Shown here in pieces: positions 22,056 to 30,998 of a stretch of 64,000 nt of DNA. Numbering within the stretch: position 1 is the first letter of the stretch; every line of letters starts with the position of its first letter. The notes beneath the pieces were generated by a model. That model was not told the origin of the DNA and made no database searches. It saw nothing but the letters and a program-made list of their open reading frames with translations. Source of the DNA: Streptomyces asoensis. GTDB lineage: Bacteria > Actinomycetota > Actinomycetes > Streptomycetales > Streptomycetaceae. The stretch covers positions 5,952,001 through 6,016,000 of the forward strand of contig NZ_CP049838.1 of the NCBI RefSeq assembly GCF_013085465.1, in the 5' to 3' direction. A program made the translations under genes and the position numbers.

Positions 22056-23078
22056 TCACAGCACGAAGCAGGCGGAGAAGCGCAGGACGTTGCCGACCTG
22101 GATGACACCGCTGGTCGACCAGCTGATCAGCTGGACCGAGCCGTCGGCGGCGATCCGGACGGCGCCGTCGGCAAAGCCGTCGCTCGCGGACGCGTAGGTC
22201 TCGACGACCGGCCGCCAGCCGGCCGGGAGGGCACAGATCAGCTCGTCGCCGACGTTGCCCGGGTTGGTGGTGCCGGCGGCCGTCGCGGTGAGGGCGCTGG
22301 TGATGCGGGTGAGCCCGACGGTGAACGAGCACACGCCGCGCGTGCGGCGGGCGCCGAACCACGAAAGCGACCAGTTGCCCTGGGCGGTGATCCCGGTGTT
22401 GGTCGTCTCCACGACGAGCGGCGGCTGGTAGTCGGCCCAGGCGGTGCCGGACCAGCGCTGGATCACGCCGTTCAGGTCCCGGTACTGGCCGGGGTAGGCG
22501 CCGTTGGAGGTGTCCGTGGTCACCGGGAGGATGCCGCCGACGCCGACCGTGGCGGTGCGGCGGCCGACCAGCGCCGAGGCCCAGGCGATGCCGCCGGTGC
22601 CCGCGCTCGCGTTGGCCGGCACGGTGACCTCGTACAGCGGGAGCGACAGGCCGGGCGCCGCCGGTACCGTCGGGGCGGCGGCCGCGGTGCCCGGGACGAT
22701 CTCGACGACGGCCTCGGTGCGGCCGGAGCCGTCGTAGGCGTCGTCGTAGATCCGCAGGACGAGCAGGTCGATGCGGTTGTACTGGGCGTTGCCGTCCGCG
22801 AACGTCACGGGCAGGTACTCGGTGAGGGCGATCGGGTAGGCGCCTCTGACGTCGGTGCTCTGGAGCACGGCACGGCCGGGGCTGACCGTGCCGGACATGC
22901 TGTTCGCCGTGCCGGTGAGCGTGAAGCCGGAGATGCGGGAGGCGCCGTCGGAGGAGCCCGGCAGGACACCGGAGCGGGTGGCGACGGGCGAGGTGGGGGT
23001 CAGGGCGCCGAGCGAGACGAGGCGGGTGTCCTCACGGGACTGGCCGTCGGGGGAGAGCCAGCCGGAACGCACGGGCAT
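22056..23078 (-). CDS. Tail fibre-like protein, paralogue 4 (one QYRD/QRW module)
   Basis: A 340-aa member of a tandem family of four. The N-terminal ~190 residues match the other three: GWLSPDGQSREDTRL, RIDLLVLRIYDDAYDGSG, EIVPGTAAAAPTVPAAP and GGIAWASALVGRRTA. One copy of the repeated GQYRD-x-NGVIQRWSGTAW module follows, then a unique C-terminal domain of about 120 residues. Shared N-termini with different C-termini suggest attachment to the tail tip through the former and ligand binding through the latter. Inferred role: receptor-binding or tip fibre. Confidence 0.65.
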   Translation of the reverse strand: MPVRSGWLSPDGQSREDTRLVSLGALTPTSPVATRSGVLPGSSDGASRISGFTLTGTANSMSGTVSPGRAVLQSTDVRGAYPIALTEYLPVTFADGNAQYNRIDLLVLRIYDDAYDGSGRTEAVVEIVPGTAAAAPTVPAAPGLSLPLYEVTVPANASAGTGGIAWASALVGRRTATVGVGGILPVTTDTSNGAYPGQYRDLNGVIQRWSGTAWADYQPPLVVETTNTGITAQGNWSLSWFGARRTRGVCSFTVGLTRITSALTATAAGTTNPGNVGDELICALPAGWRPVVETYASASDGFADGAVRIAADGSVQLISWSTSGVIQVGNVLRFSACFVL

Positions 23079-23121
23079 GGTCGACTCCTTTCGGGAGAGC
23101 GCGCGGGAGCGCGACGGTGGA

Positions 23122-24309
23122 TCAGGCGATCGGGTCGACGCGCAGGAAGATGTTGTCGAACGCGCAGGTGTAGCTCGCGTTGCTCGACCGGTGCATCGCG
23201 GTGACGGTGTAGGTCGAGCCGGCGGTGAGGGAGTTCAGGCGCAGTTGGGTCGACGTCGACTTGGACACGGCGCCCGAACCGGAGGCGGCCCGCTCGTCGT
23301 CCGCCGCCCAGATCACCGTGGAGCCCAGCGTGACCTGCGGGGACATGTGCGCCTGTGCGGTCTCGCCGCCCGAGGACATCCGGGCGCCCAGGCCGATGAT
23401 CACGGCGCCGGACGGCGGAGCGGTGAAGTTGAGTGTCAGCGCCGTGACGGTGGTGGAGGCCAGCGCGGCCGTGTACGTCGTCGAGGCGGTGGTGCCGGCG
23501 TCCAGCGACTGCACGAAGGCGGGCCCCGGCACGGCCGGCTGCCAGGCGCTGCCGTTCCAGCGCTGGAGCTGGCCGAGCGAGGAGTCGCGGTACTGGCCGA
23601 CATAGCCGCCGGTGGCCAGCACCCCGGCCGGGACGACTCCGCCGACACCCTTGGGGTAGGGCACCCAGGCCGTGGAACTCCAGCGCTGGAGTGTGTCGTT
23701 GACGTCCCGGTAGTGGCCGGGGTAGCCGCCGGGAGCGGTGTCGTCGGAGCGGGTCGGCAGGATGCCGCCGAGCGGGACGGTGGTGGGGCGCAGATCGACG
23801 CGGGCGTTGTCCCAGTCGATGCCACCGCTGCCGGCGCCGGCGTTCTTGGCCACGGCGACGGTGAACAGGACGAGCGAGGCGTCCGGGGCGGCGGGGGCGA
23901 CCGGGGTGGCGGCCGCGGTGCCCTTGACGATCTCGACGGCGGCCTCGGTGCGGTCGGAGCCGTCGTAGTCGTCGTCGTAGATCCGCAGGACGACGAGGTC
24001 GACGCGGCCGAACTGGGGGTCGCCGGCATCGAAGGTGAGCGGGACCGGTTCGGTGACGGCGACCGGGTAGGCGCCGCGGGCGACGGACGTCTGGATGACG
24101 GCCCGGCCCACCCCGACGGTGGCGGTCATGCCGCCGGTGGTGCCGTTCAGCCAGAGTCCGGTGACCCGGTACAGGCCGTTCTCGGAGCCGGGCAGGACAC
24201 CGGAGCGCCCCTTGATGTCGGTGACCGGGGTGACCGCCCCGATCTGGGTGACCCGGGTGTCCTCCCGGCTCTGGCCGTCGGGCGACAGCCAGGCGGAACG
24301 TACGGTCAT
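23122..24309 (-). CDS. Tail fibre-like protein, paralogue 3 (two modules)
   Basis: A 395-aa paralogue with the same ~190-residue N-terminal domain (AWLSPDGQSREDTRVTQIGA, RVDLVVLRIYDDDYDGSD, GGIDWDNARVDLRP). Two copies of the module follow: GHYRDVNDTLQRWSSTAW and GQYRDSSLGQLQRWNGSAW. A unique C-terminal domain of about 135 residues contains many Ser/Thr-rich strands and ends in DNIFLRVDPIA, resembling phage fibre C-terminal beta domains. A longer open frame upstream exists, but ATG 24309 aligns with the paralogues. Confidence 0.65.
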   Translation of the reverse strand: MTVRSAWLSPDGQSREDTRVTQIGAVTPVTDIKGRSGVLPGSENGLYRVTGLWLNGTTGGMTATVGVGRAVIQTSVARGAYPVAVTEPVPLTFDAGDPQFGRVDLVVLRIYDDDYDGSDRTEAAVEIVKGTAAATPVAPAAPDASLVLFTVAVAKNAGAGSGGIDWDNARVDLRPTTVPLGGILPTRSDDTAPGGYPGHYRDVNDTLQRWSSTAWVPYPKGVGGVVPAGVLATGGYVGQYRDSSLGQLQRWNGSAWQPAVPGPAFVQSLDAGTTASTTYTAALASTTVTALTLNFTAPPSGAVIIGLGARMSSGGETAQAHMSPQVTLGSTVIWAADDERAASGSGAVSKSTSTQLRLNSLTAGSTYTVTAMHRSSNASYTCAFDNIFLRVDPIA

Positions 24310-24335
24310 GGAGTGTCCCTTCGTCCGGAGACCGA

Positions 24336-25550
24336 TTAGGAGGCCGACTCGTAGGTGCCGTGGATGGAGAGGATGTCGTTGACGGCCCAGGCGAACGGGG
24401 CCGACTTGTCCCACGGGCTGGTGCCGGTCTTGAGGGTGTCGCGCAGCGAGCGGACGACTCCGCCGTTGGCCACCGCGAGGAGCCCGCTGCCCTGGTACAT
24501 CAGGACGGCGGAGTCGTCGAAGGCCTCCGCGTTCAGCACGCGTCCGTCCAGCTTCCAGGCGGTGGAGACCGGGGTGGCCGGCAGTGAGAAGGTCCAGTCG
24601 CCGTTGGTGTCCTGGGCGGACAGGTTGGTCGTCGAACCGATCTTGAGGTAGATCCGGAAGGTGACGACGGTGCCCGTCTTCACGTACGCCCCGGCCAGCG
24701 TGCCGTTGCCGAGGGTGGGCGCCGCGCCGGTCTCGCAGCGCCAGACCGGCGTGTAGTTCGTCCAGGTCGGGACCGGCTGGTACGTCACCCAGGCGGTGCC
24801 GTTCCAGCGCTGGAGCCCGGCGGGGCTGTCGCGGTACTGGCCCGTGTAACTGGCCGTGGTGACGGTGCCGGAGGGGGCGATGCCGCCCAGGGCGCTGGGG
24901 TAGGACACCCAGGCGGAGCCGTCCCAGCGCTGGAGGGCGCCGCCGGAGTCGCGGTACTGGCCCGGGTAGGCGCCGTTGCCGGTGTCGCCGTAGACGGGCA
25001 GGATGCCGCCGACCGCGACGGTGGGCGTGCGCAGGTCGGTCACGTCGGTGCTCCAGTTGATCCCGCCCTTGCCGGCGCTGATGCCGGCCCGGACGGCCAC
25101 CTGGTAGACCGGCAGCGCGATCTCCGGGAGGGCGGGCACGACGGGGGTGGCCGCCGGGGTGCCCCGGACGATCTCCACGGCGGCCTTGGTGAAGCCGGAG
25201 TCGTCGTACAGGTCGTCGTAGACGCGCAGGACGACGACGTCGATCCGGCCGTAGGAGGCGTCGCCGTCGGCGAAGGTGAGGGAGATCGGCTCGGCCAGCG
25301 TGACCGGGTAGGCGCCCTGGTTGCTGTCGGCCTGGACGACGGCCCGGCCCTCGTGGACGGTGGCGGTCATGGTGCCCGCGCCGCCCTCCATCCAGAAGCC
25401 CGAGAGGCGGTACTGGCCGTCGTAGGAGCCGGGCAGGATGCCGGAGCGGACGTCCAGCGGGTTGGCGGGGGTGGTCGCGCCGAGCTGGGTCAGGCGGGTG
25501 TCCTCGCGGGTCTGGCCGGTCTCGGCCACCCATGAGCTGCGCAGGTTCAT
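24336..25550 (-). CDS. Tail fibre-like protein, paralogue 2 (two modules)
   Basis: A 404-aa paralogue. N-terminal domain SWVAETGQTREDTRLTQLGA and RIDVVVLRVYDDLYDDSG; modules GQYRDSGGALQRWDGSAW and GQYRDSPAGLQRWNGTAW. The unique C-terminal domain starts near PTWTNYTPVWRCETG and has VVTFRIYLKIGSTTNLSAQD, a pattern common in actinophage tail tip proteins. ATG 25550. Confidence 0.65.
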   Translation of the reverse strand: MNLRSSWVAETGQTREDTRLTQLGATTPANPLDVRSGILPGSYDGQYRLSGFWMEGGAGTMTATVHEGRAVVQADSNQGAYPVTLAEPISLTFADGDASYGRIDVVVLRVYDDLYDDSGFTKAAVEIVRGTPAATPVVPALPEIALPVYQVAVRAGISAGKGGINWSTDVTDLRTPTVAVGGILPVYGDTGNGAYPGQYRDSGGALQRWDGSAWVSYPSALGGIAPSGTVTTASYTGQYRDSPAGLQRWNGTAWVTYQPVPTWTNYTPVWRCETGAAPTLGNGTLAGAYVKTGTVVTFRIYLKIGSTTNLSAQDTNGDWTFSLPATPVSTAWKLDGRVLNAEAFDDSAVLMYQGSGLLAVANGGVVRSLRDTLKTGTSPWDKSAPFAWAVNDILSIHGTYESAS

Positions 25551-25623
25551 CTGCTGTCTCCAGTGGTCTCCGGAGGAGAACTCCGGGAGGAAGGCGGGTG
25601 AGGTGAGGGTCCGTCAGGACGCG

Positions 25624-26940
25624 TCAGGACTTGATCCATTCGGCCGTGAGGTTGGTGGAGTAGCCGGAGCCGCCGAGCGTGCTGACGGCGGAGCCGGAAT
25701 TCTGGAACGCGTAGAGCGCGAGCTTGTCGCCCGCCGCGCACCTGAACAGGGCGGTGCCGCCGACCGAGGTGATGGCCGGGCCCGCGCCGACCAGCCAGGT
25801 GGCGCGCGGGACGCCGGTGCCGTTGAGATGGAGGCGCGCGCCGCGCGAACCCGAGGTGGACTCGGTGGACCAGCTGACGTTGGCCGCCACCCGCCACCAG
25901 CCGGCCCTCGGCACCGTGTACGTGTTGGACCCCGACCAGCCGGCCGCGTCGTCCACGTCGGTGCTCGGCATGCTCACCTGTGTCCACGTGCCGTGGGCCA
26001 TGGACTGCATGCTGATCTGCGAGACGCTGAGCAGCAGGGTCGTGCGGCCCTCCGCGTAGCTCCAGGCCGAGCCGTTCCAGCGCTGGAGCAGACCGGCCGA
26101 GTCCTCGCGGTACTGGCCGGGGTAGCCGCCGGTGGCGACGGTGCCGGAGGGGGCGATGCCGCCGACGGACTTCGGGTACGCGACCCAGGCGCTGCCGTTC
26201 CAGCGCTGGAGCGGACCGGTGGGGTCCTCCTGGTACTGGCCGGCGTAGCTGCCCGCGGTCAGGGTGCCGGCCGGCGGGATCCCGCCGACGCCCTTGGGGT
26301 ACGCGACCCAGGCGGTGCCGTCCCAGCGCTCCAGGACGCCGGCGTTGTCGCGGTACTGGCCGGCGTACGCGCCGCTGAAGCCGGCGGCGGGGACGATGCC
26401 GCCCAGGGCCACCGTGGCGTAGCGCAGGTTGGTGACGGCGGAGTCCCAGGCCAGTCCGCCGGAGCCGGCCGACGCCCCGGCGGGCACCAGGATCCGGTAG
26501 AGCGGCAGGGTGCTGCCGTCGGGGCCGACCGGCTGCTGGGGCGTGGCCGCGGGGGTGCCCTTGACCAGCCGGACGCGTGCCACGGTGTCCGCGGTGCCGT
26601 CGTAGGTGCTGTCCTGGACGACGAGTTCGACCAGGTCGATCCGCTGGTGCGTGGGGTCGCCGTCGTCGATCGTCAGGCTCTCGGGTTCGGTCACCGCCAC
26701 GGGGTAGGTGCCCTGGTTGGTCCGGCCGCCCTGGACGAAGGCGCGGCCGGTGCCGATCGTGAGGGTCATGCCCCCGGTGGCGCCGCTGAGCGCGAAGCCG
26801 CCGGGGACGATACCGCCGCGGGCCTTGAGCGGGATGTTCTCCGCGACCAGGGCGTTCGGGGTGAGAAGTCCGGAGAGGGTGACCCGGGTGTCCTCCCGGG
26901 TCTGGCCGGTCTCCGTGAGCCAGGCGGCTCGCACGGTCAT
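25624..26940 (-). CDS. Tail fibre-like protein, paralogue 1 (three modules)
   Basis: A 438-aa paralogue, the longest. The N-terminal domain (AWLTETGQTREDTRVTLSG) is followed by three modules: GQYRDNAGVLERWDGTAW, GQYQEDPTGPLQRWNGSAW and GQYREDSAGLLQRWNGSAW. The C-terminal ~140 residues (WTQVSMPSTDVDDAAGW, YTVPRAGWWRVAANVSW, FRCAAGDKLALYAFQNSG) resemble a C1q/TNF-like trimeric beta-jellyroll, as used by many receptor-binding proteins. Resemblance is by eye. It starts just after the distal tail gene. Confidence 0.7.
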   Translation of the reverse strand: MTVRAAWLTETGQTREDTRVTLSGLLTPNALVAENIPLKARGGIVPGGFALSGATGGMTLTIGTGRAFVQGGRTNQGTYPVAVTEPESLTIDDGDPTHQRIDLVELVVQDSTYDGTADTVARVRLVKGTPAATPQQPVGPDGSTLPLYRILVPAGASAGSGGLAWDSAVTNLRYATVALGGIVPAAGFSGAYAGQYRDNAGVLERWDGTAWVAYPKGVGGIPPAGTLTAGSYAGQYQEDPTGPLQRWNGSAWVAYPKSVGGIAPSGTVATGGYPGQYREDSAGLLQRWNGSAWSYAEGRTTLLLSVSQISMQSMAHGTWTQVSMPSTDVDDAAGWSGSNTYTVPRAGWWRVAANVSWSTESTSGSRGARLHLNGTGVPRATWLVGAGPAITSVGGTALFRCAAGDKLALYAFQNSGSAVSTLGGSGYSTNLTAEWIKS

Positions 26941-26944
26941 GGGG

Positions 26945-27865
26945 TCACCACTCCGCTTCTCGCCAGCGCACCGTCATCTGGGCGCCGGTGCCGTAGGTGT
27001 CGGGTCGGAAGGCCAGCTGGGCGCGGCCGGGGGCGAACGCGAAGAGTTCCTCGGGGCTGCTGTCCGCGGCCGCGGTGTGCCGGCGGGAGGCCGTGCTGTT
27101 GAGCGTGACCGTGCCGGCGGAGGTGTCGACGACGAGCTCGTCGCCCGAGGCCAGCGCGATCTCGTAGCGCAGCCGCTGCGCCGAAGTCCGGTCGGTCACC
27201 GTCGGGTTGGCACACGGGCCGGTGAAGGTGATCACCGGGTGGGTGGGCGCGGAGCCGCCGTTGTCGGCGTTGACGTCCCCGGTGGAGGCCGCCTGTCCCC
27301 AGTACAGCGGCCAGGTCAGCGGCCAGGTCAGACCGCTCTCCGGCTGCGGGGCGCCGGTGACGGCGGTCTGCTCGGTGACCGAGTAGCGGCGCGGGTCGGT
27401 GGCGTACCACTGCACGGACGCCCGGGAGACGCCCTGTGTGGTGTACGTCCGGTCGGCGGCCAGCACTCGCTGGCTGACCCGGGCCCGTACGGCCAGTGTC
27501 TCGCCGTGCAGCCGCACCGCGAGCCAGCGCTCCGCGTCGCCGAGCAGCAGGGCCTGGCGCAGGACGCGGGTGGCGGCGAGCGAGGAGGCGGTGTCGTCCT
27601 GCGCCGGGACGGTCCACACCGTGCCGCCGACCTTGCGCGGCTTGGCGTAGCGGGCGCCCGGCCAGGCGCCGTGCGCGGTGGGGTGGTCGGCGTCGGAGGA
27701 GTCGTACTCCGGCAGGTCCTCCCAGCCGCTCAGGCCGCCGCGGTCGATCTCGTAGGGGGTGCCGGGGCCCATCAGCAGTCCGGCCCACTGCATCTGCCCG
27801 TCGCGGGTGATGAGTGAGCCGGGGGCCACATCGTCGGTGTATGCGGTTGTCGTGATCTCGGCCAT
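26945..27865 (-). CDS. Distal tail protein (Dit-like, siphovirus tail domain)
   Basis: A 306-aa protein of the phage tail domain family. Dit forms the ring joining the tail tube to the tip. N-terminal region GLLMGPGTPYEIDRGGLSGW; centre QWYATDPRRYSV, a hallmark of actinophage tail proteins; C-terminal galectin-like part with HPVITFTGPCANPTVTD. A strong GGAGTGAGGTGACGG ribosome site precedes the ATG. It follows the tape-measure genes, as in siphovirus order. Confidence 0.8.
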   Translation of the reverse strand: MAEITTTAYTDDVAPGSLITRDGQMQWAGLLMGPGTPYEIDRGGLSGWEDLPEYDSSDADHPTAHGAWPGARYAKPRKVGGTVWTVPAQDDTASSLAATRVLRQALLLGDAERWLAVRLHGETLAVRARVSQRVLAADRTYTTQGVSRASVQWYATDPRRYSVTEQTAVTGAPQPESGLTWPLTWPLYWGQAASTGDVNADNGGSAPTHPVITFTGPCANPTVTDRTSAQRLRYEIALASGDELVVDTSAGTVTLNSTASRRHTAAADSSPEELFAFAPGRAQLAFRPDTYGTGAQMTVRWREAEW

Positions 27866-27906
27866 CGGGCCGTCACCTCACTCCTTGTGTGCGGGCTCGT
27901 TGCGGC

Positions 27907-28527
27907 TCAGGTGCGGGCGCGTGTGAGGGCTTGTGCGCGGGTTTGCGCGCGGGCACCTGAGCAGGCGCGGCTGCGGGCTCGCGTGCCGGCGCGGCTGCGC
28001 GGCTGCGCGGCTCCGCGGCTGCGGGCACCTGCGCAGGCGAACCTGCGGGGCACCTGCGCGGGCAGACCTGCGGGCTCGTGTGCGGGCAGGCCTGCGGGCT
28101 CGTGTGCCGGCGCGGCTGCGGGTTCCTGGGTGGGCGGGCCTGCGGGCGCCTGCGCGGGCGGGCCTGCGGGCTCGTGTGCCGGCGCGGCTGCGGGTTCCTG
28201 GGTGGGCGGGCCTGCGGGCTCGCGTGCTGGCGCGCGGCTGCGGGTTCCTGGGTGGGTGGGCCTGCGGGCGCCTGGGTGGGCGGGCCTGCGGGCGTGTGCC
28301 GGCGGGGCTGCGGGCTCGCGTGCTGGCGCGCGGCTGCGGGTTCCTGGGTGGGCGGGCCTGCGGGCGCCTGCGCGGGCAGACCTGCGGGCGTGTGCCGGCG
28401 GGGCTGCTGGTTCGTGTGCCGGCGGGGTTGAGGGCGCCTGGGTGGGCGGGCCTGCGGGCGTGTGCCGGCGGGGCTGCGGGTTCATCGGCGGGTCCGGCTG
28501 CCGGTCCGTGTGCGGGTTCAGGCGCAT
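27907..28527 (-). CDS. Pro/Ala-rich tandem-repeat protein (possible)
   Basis: A 206-aa open frame between the tape-measure and distal-tail genes. Apart from the first 25 residues (MRLNPHTDRQPDPPMNPQP) it is built of degenerate repeats of the type AHEPAGPPTQEPAAAP and ARRPAHPGARRPTHPGT, in a stretch of near-identical DNA repeats. Its ATG lies within the end of the tape-measure gene and has no good ribosome site. It could be a flexible proline-rich tail appendage or a non-coding repeat. Coding status is uncertain. Confidence 0.35.
   Translation of the reverse strand: MRLNPHTDRQPDPPMNPQPRRHTPAGPPTQAPSTPPAHEPAAPPAHARRSARAGARRPAHPGTRSRAPAREPAAPPAHARRPAHPGARRPTHPGTRSRAPAREPAGPPTQEPAAAPAHEPAGPPAQAPAGPPTQEPAAAPAHEPAGLPAHEPAGLPAQVPRRFACAGARSRGAAQPRSRAGTRARSRACSGARAQTRAQALTRART
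27933..28500. repeat. GC-rich degenerate tandem repeat array
   Basis: Repeats with units like GGGTGGGCGGGCCTGCGGGC and CGTGTGCCGGCGCGGCTGC occur in many degenerate copies over about 570 bp. Unit boundaries are blurred. Such arrays are prone to copy-number change by slippage or recombination. Confidence 0.85.
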
Positions 28528-29798
28528 GCGTGGGCCGCGGCCAGGAAGAGCAGGTCCTCCGCGGTGCCCCGGGCGCCCGTGCCCGCGCTCTCGTGGAACT
28601 CCTTGACCCGGTAGGGCGATGGAGGCGTCGGTGTCCGGTGTCGCCGGGCGAGAGCCCGCTGCCGCTCCAGGGCGGTCAGCGGCAGCACCCGGCCCGCGCC
28701 CCGGGAGGCGCCGGGGACGGCGATGCCGCCCTCCGCGAGCATCGGGATCTTGTCCAGGTGGATGCCGAACTTCTTGCCGAGGATCGAGAAGCTCAGGGAG
28801 TTGAGCCCGTCGATGACCCAGTTGGCGAAGGCGATGAGTCCCTGGATCGGCCCCTTGACCACACCGGCGACGGTCTGGGTGCCGGTCGTCACGAACTTGC
28901 CCATCGCGTCCAGGGTGCGGGAGGTGGCCTCCTTGATCCGGGTGAACATCCGGGGGACGTCCCTGGTGATCCACTCCAGCGCCGGCCGCACCGCGTCCTT
29001 GAACCCCCGCCAGACCGACGACACCCTGCCGCTGAGCGCCCGGGTGTCCCCGGTGGTCAGCGCCTTCAGGACGGCGAAGCCGGTACCGACGATCGCGGTG
29101 AGCGCGGTGGTGATGACACCGAGGTAGCCGGTGACGTAGGTGTTCACGGCGCTCGCGATGCCCTTGAGCAGCGGCGTCATGACGGTCAGATAGCCCTCGA
29201 CGTACTTCAGTACGAGGGTGGCGAGCTGTTCCATCAGCCGTTGCCCGGTCTCGGAGTTCAGCGCGAGATCGATCAGCCAGCCGGCGACGGGCAGGAGGAG
29301 ACCGGTGACGAACCCGATGGGGTTGGCGCGGGTGAGGGCGTTGATGATCAGCATCACGCCGGAGCCGATGGTCATGGCGGTGCCGAAGGCTCCCATGAGG
29401 TCGCCGAGCACGCCGGAGGCCTCGATCAGCGCGCCGACGATGGCGAGGACACCGCCGAACGCGGAGTTCAGGGCGCCGAGGGGCTTGCCGGCGCCCTTGG
29501 CGCGGGTGCCGGCCGACTTGATGCCGGAGGCGGCTTCGGTGGCGGTCCGGCCGGTCTTCGCGACGGAGCGGCTCGCGGCGTCGGCGCCGGCCTTGACCTG
29601 ACGTACGGCGGTGGCGCCCTGGGAAGCGGCGGAACGGACGGCGTCGACGCCGGTGGCGGCGCTCCTGATCCGGCCGACCAGAGAACGCGCCGTGGCGGTG
29701 TTCTGTCCGAGCCGGGACCGGAAGGCCTGGAGTGCCGGTGCCACCCCGGCGAACAGGTCGGCCACCCCGCCTCCCGCAGGCAGCGCGGCGGTACTCAT
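28518..29798 (-). CDS. Tape-measure-like tail protein 2
   Basis: A 426-aa protein with an Ala/Ser-rich helical N-terminal half (about 1-110), hydrophobic helices at about 115-180 (GGVLAIVGALIEASGVL, GSGVMLIINALTRANPIGFV), and further helices. The segment GPIQGLIAFANWVIDGLNSL followed by KIPMLAEGGIAVPG is the conserved tape-measure C-terminal motif of actinophages. It overlaps the preceding tape-measure gene by 4 bp. Short for a tape measure; it may act with its neighbour. Confidence 0.75.
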   Translation of the reverse strand: MSTAALPAGGGVADLFAGVAPALQAFRSRLGQNTATARSLVGRIRSAATGVDAVRSAASQGATAVRQVKAGADAASRSVAKTGRTATEAASGIKSAGTRAKGAGKPLGALNSAFGGVLAIVGALIEASGVLGDLMGAFGTAMTIGSGVMLIINALTRANPIGFVTGLLLPVAGWLIDLALNSETGQRLMEQLATLVLKYVEGYLTVMTPLLKGIASAVNTYVTGYLGVITTALTAIVGTGFAVLKALTTGDTRALSGRVSSVWRGFKDAVRPALEWITRDVPRMFTRIKEATSRTLDAMGKFVTTGTQTVAGVVKGPIQGLIAFANWVIDGLNSLSFSILGKKFGIHLDKIPMLAEGGIAVPGASRGAGRVLPLTALERQRALARRHRTPTPPSPYRVKEFHESAGTGARGTAEDLLFLAAAHACA

Positions 29799-30988
29799 CC
29801 GCGTGCCTTCGCCAGGAACATCAAGGCGTCGGCGGTCCGCTGCGGGCTGCTGCTCTCGGCCGCGTAGTAGTGCTCGATGTGCAGCGCGCCTCCCGAACCG
29901 CTCGTCCCGGCGTACGCCGAACCCTGTGCCGCCGCCCGCCGCAGCAGCCGGTCCAGCTTGCTCAGCGGCAGGACGGCCTCGGCCTCACCGGCCTCGGCGA
30001 GGATCGCGGGGACACCGCCGGAGCGGGGCATGACGACACCGCCGGTGGCCAGCATGGGGATCCTGGGCAGGCTGACGCCGAAGGTCTTGCCGCCGACGCC
30101 CGGGACCCAGCCCGGGATCGACACCTTGATGCCGTTGAGGGCTCCGATCGCGCGGTTGATGATGCCGATGACGGCGTTGATCGGGCCCTTCACCGCGCTC
30201 TTGATGCCGTCGAAGGCGCGGCCCGCGATGCCTTTGAGGCCGCCCCAGATGCTGGACAGCTTGTCCTTGACGGCCTTGAAGGCGTTCGGGATCGCGGACT
30301 TGACCCAGTTGACGACCGGCGAGATGACGGCCTTGATGCCCTTCCACACGCTGGAGACGACCGTCTTGATCGCGTTCAGCGCGGTGGTGATGACCTTCTT
30401 CCAGATGGCGACGTAGGTCTTGATCACCGTGGCGACGGCCTTGACGACGGCCGAGATCGCCTTCTTGATGCCGTCCCAGACCGACTTGATCAGCTTGGCG
30501 GCGTTCTTCATGATCGGCCCGATGGCCTTCATGACCGTGCTGATCACGGACTTGATGACGTCGAAGGCGGTCTTGAGGACCTTCTGCATGGTCTTCGACT
30601 TGGTCGCCATTTCGACGACCTTCTCGATGAGCGGTGCGAGCAGGTCCATGAGCATGCCGAAGAAGTTGCCCTTCATCGACTTGTTCATCTTGTCCTGGCC
30701 CTTGGCCGCCTTGCCCGCCCCGGTTTCGTACTTGCCGAGGTTCGTGCCGGCGCTGGACCCGGTCTTCCCGGCCTTGCCGAGCGACTTCTCGGCTTGGTCG
30801 GAGGCGGTCCTGAGGTCTTTCAGCTGCTTGGTCGTCTCCTGGGACGCGGAGCGGAGCTTGCCGATCTCGCCCTTTCCGCTCTGTGCCGCGCGACTCAGGT
30901 TCTGGGTCGCCGTCGCGACTCCGGTGGCCTGTGCCTTGAACTGTTGCAGTGAGTTGGCGGCCCGGCTCGCCGCTGAGGACAACGACAT
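29795..30988 (-). CDS. Tape-measure-like tail protein 1
   Basis: A 397-aa protein dominated by long Lys/Ala/Ile/Val helices (residues 110-260, e.g. VIKSVISTVMKAIGPIMKN, SVWKGIKAVISPVVNWVKS), typical of tail tape-measure proteins that set tail length. The C-terminal part has KGPINAVIGIINRAIGALNG and LPRIPMLATGGVVMPRSGG, the same motif as in the next gene. The pair probably derives from one longer gene or from duplication. A coiled coil fills the first 60 residues. Confidence 0.8.
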   Translation of the reverse strand: MSLSSAASRAANSLQQFKAQATGVATATQNLSRAAQSGKGEIGKLRSASQETTKQLKDLRTASDQAEKSLGKAGKTGSSAGTNLGKYETGAGKAAKGQDKMNKSMKGNFFGMLMDLLAPLIEKVVEMATKSKTMQKVLKTAFDVIKSVISTVMKAIGPIMKNAAKLIKSVWDGIKKAISAVVKAVATVIKTYVAIWKKVITTALNAIKTVVSSVWKGIKAVISPVVNWVKSAIPNAFKAVKDKLSSIWGGLKGIAGRAFDGIKSAVKGPINAVIGIINRAIGALNGIKVSIPGWVPGVGGKTFGVSLPRIPMLATGGVVMPRSGGVPAILAEAGEAEAVLPLSKLDRLLRRAAAQGSAYAGTSGSGGALHIEHYYAAESSSPQRTADALMFLAKARG

Positions 30989-30998
30989 GGATGTCTCC

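Noticed and set aside
27933..29867. A 644-codon plus-strand open frame over the repeat array and tape-measure gene 2
   Set aside because: Opposite to the tail gene order; Ala/Gly/Arg-rich mirror frame.
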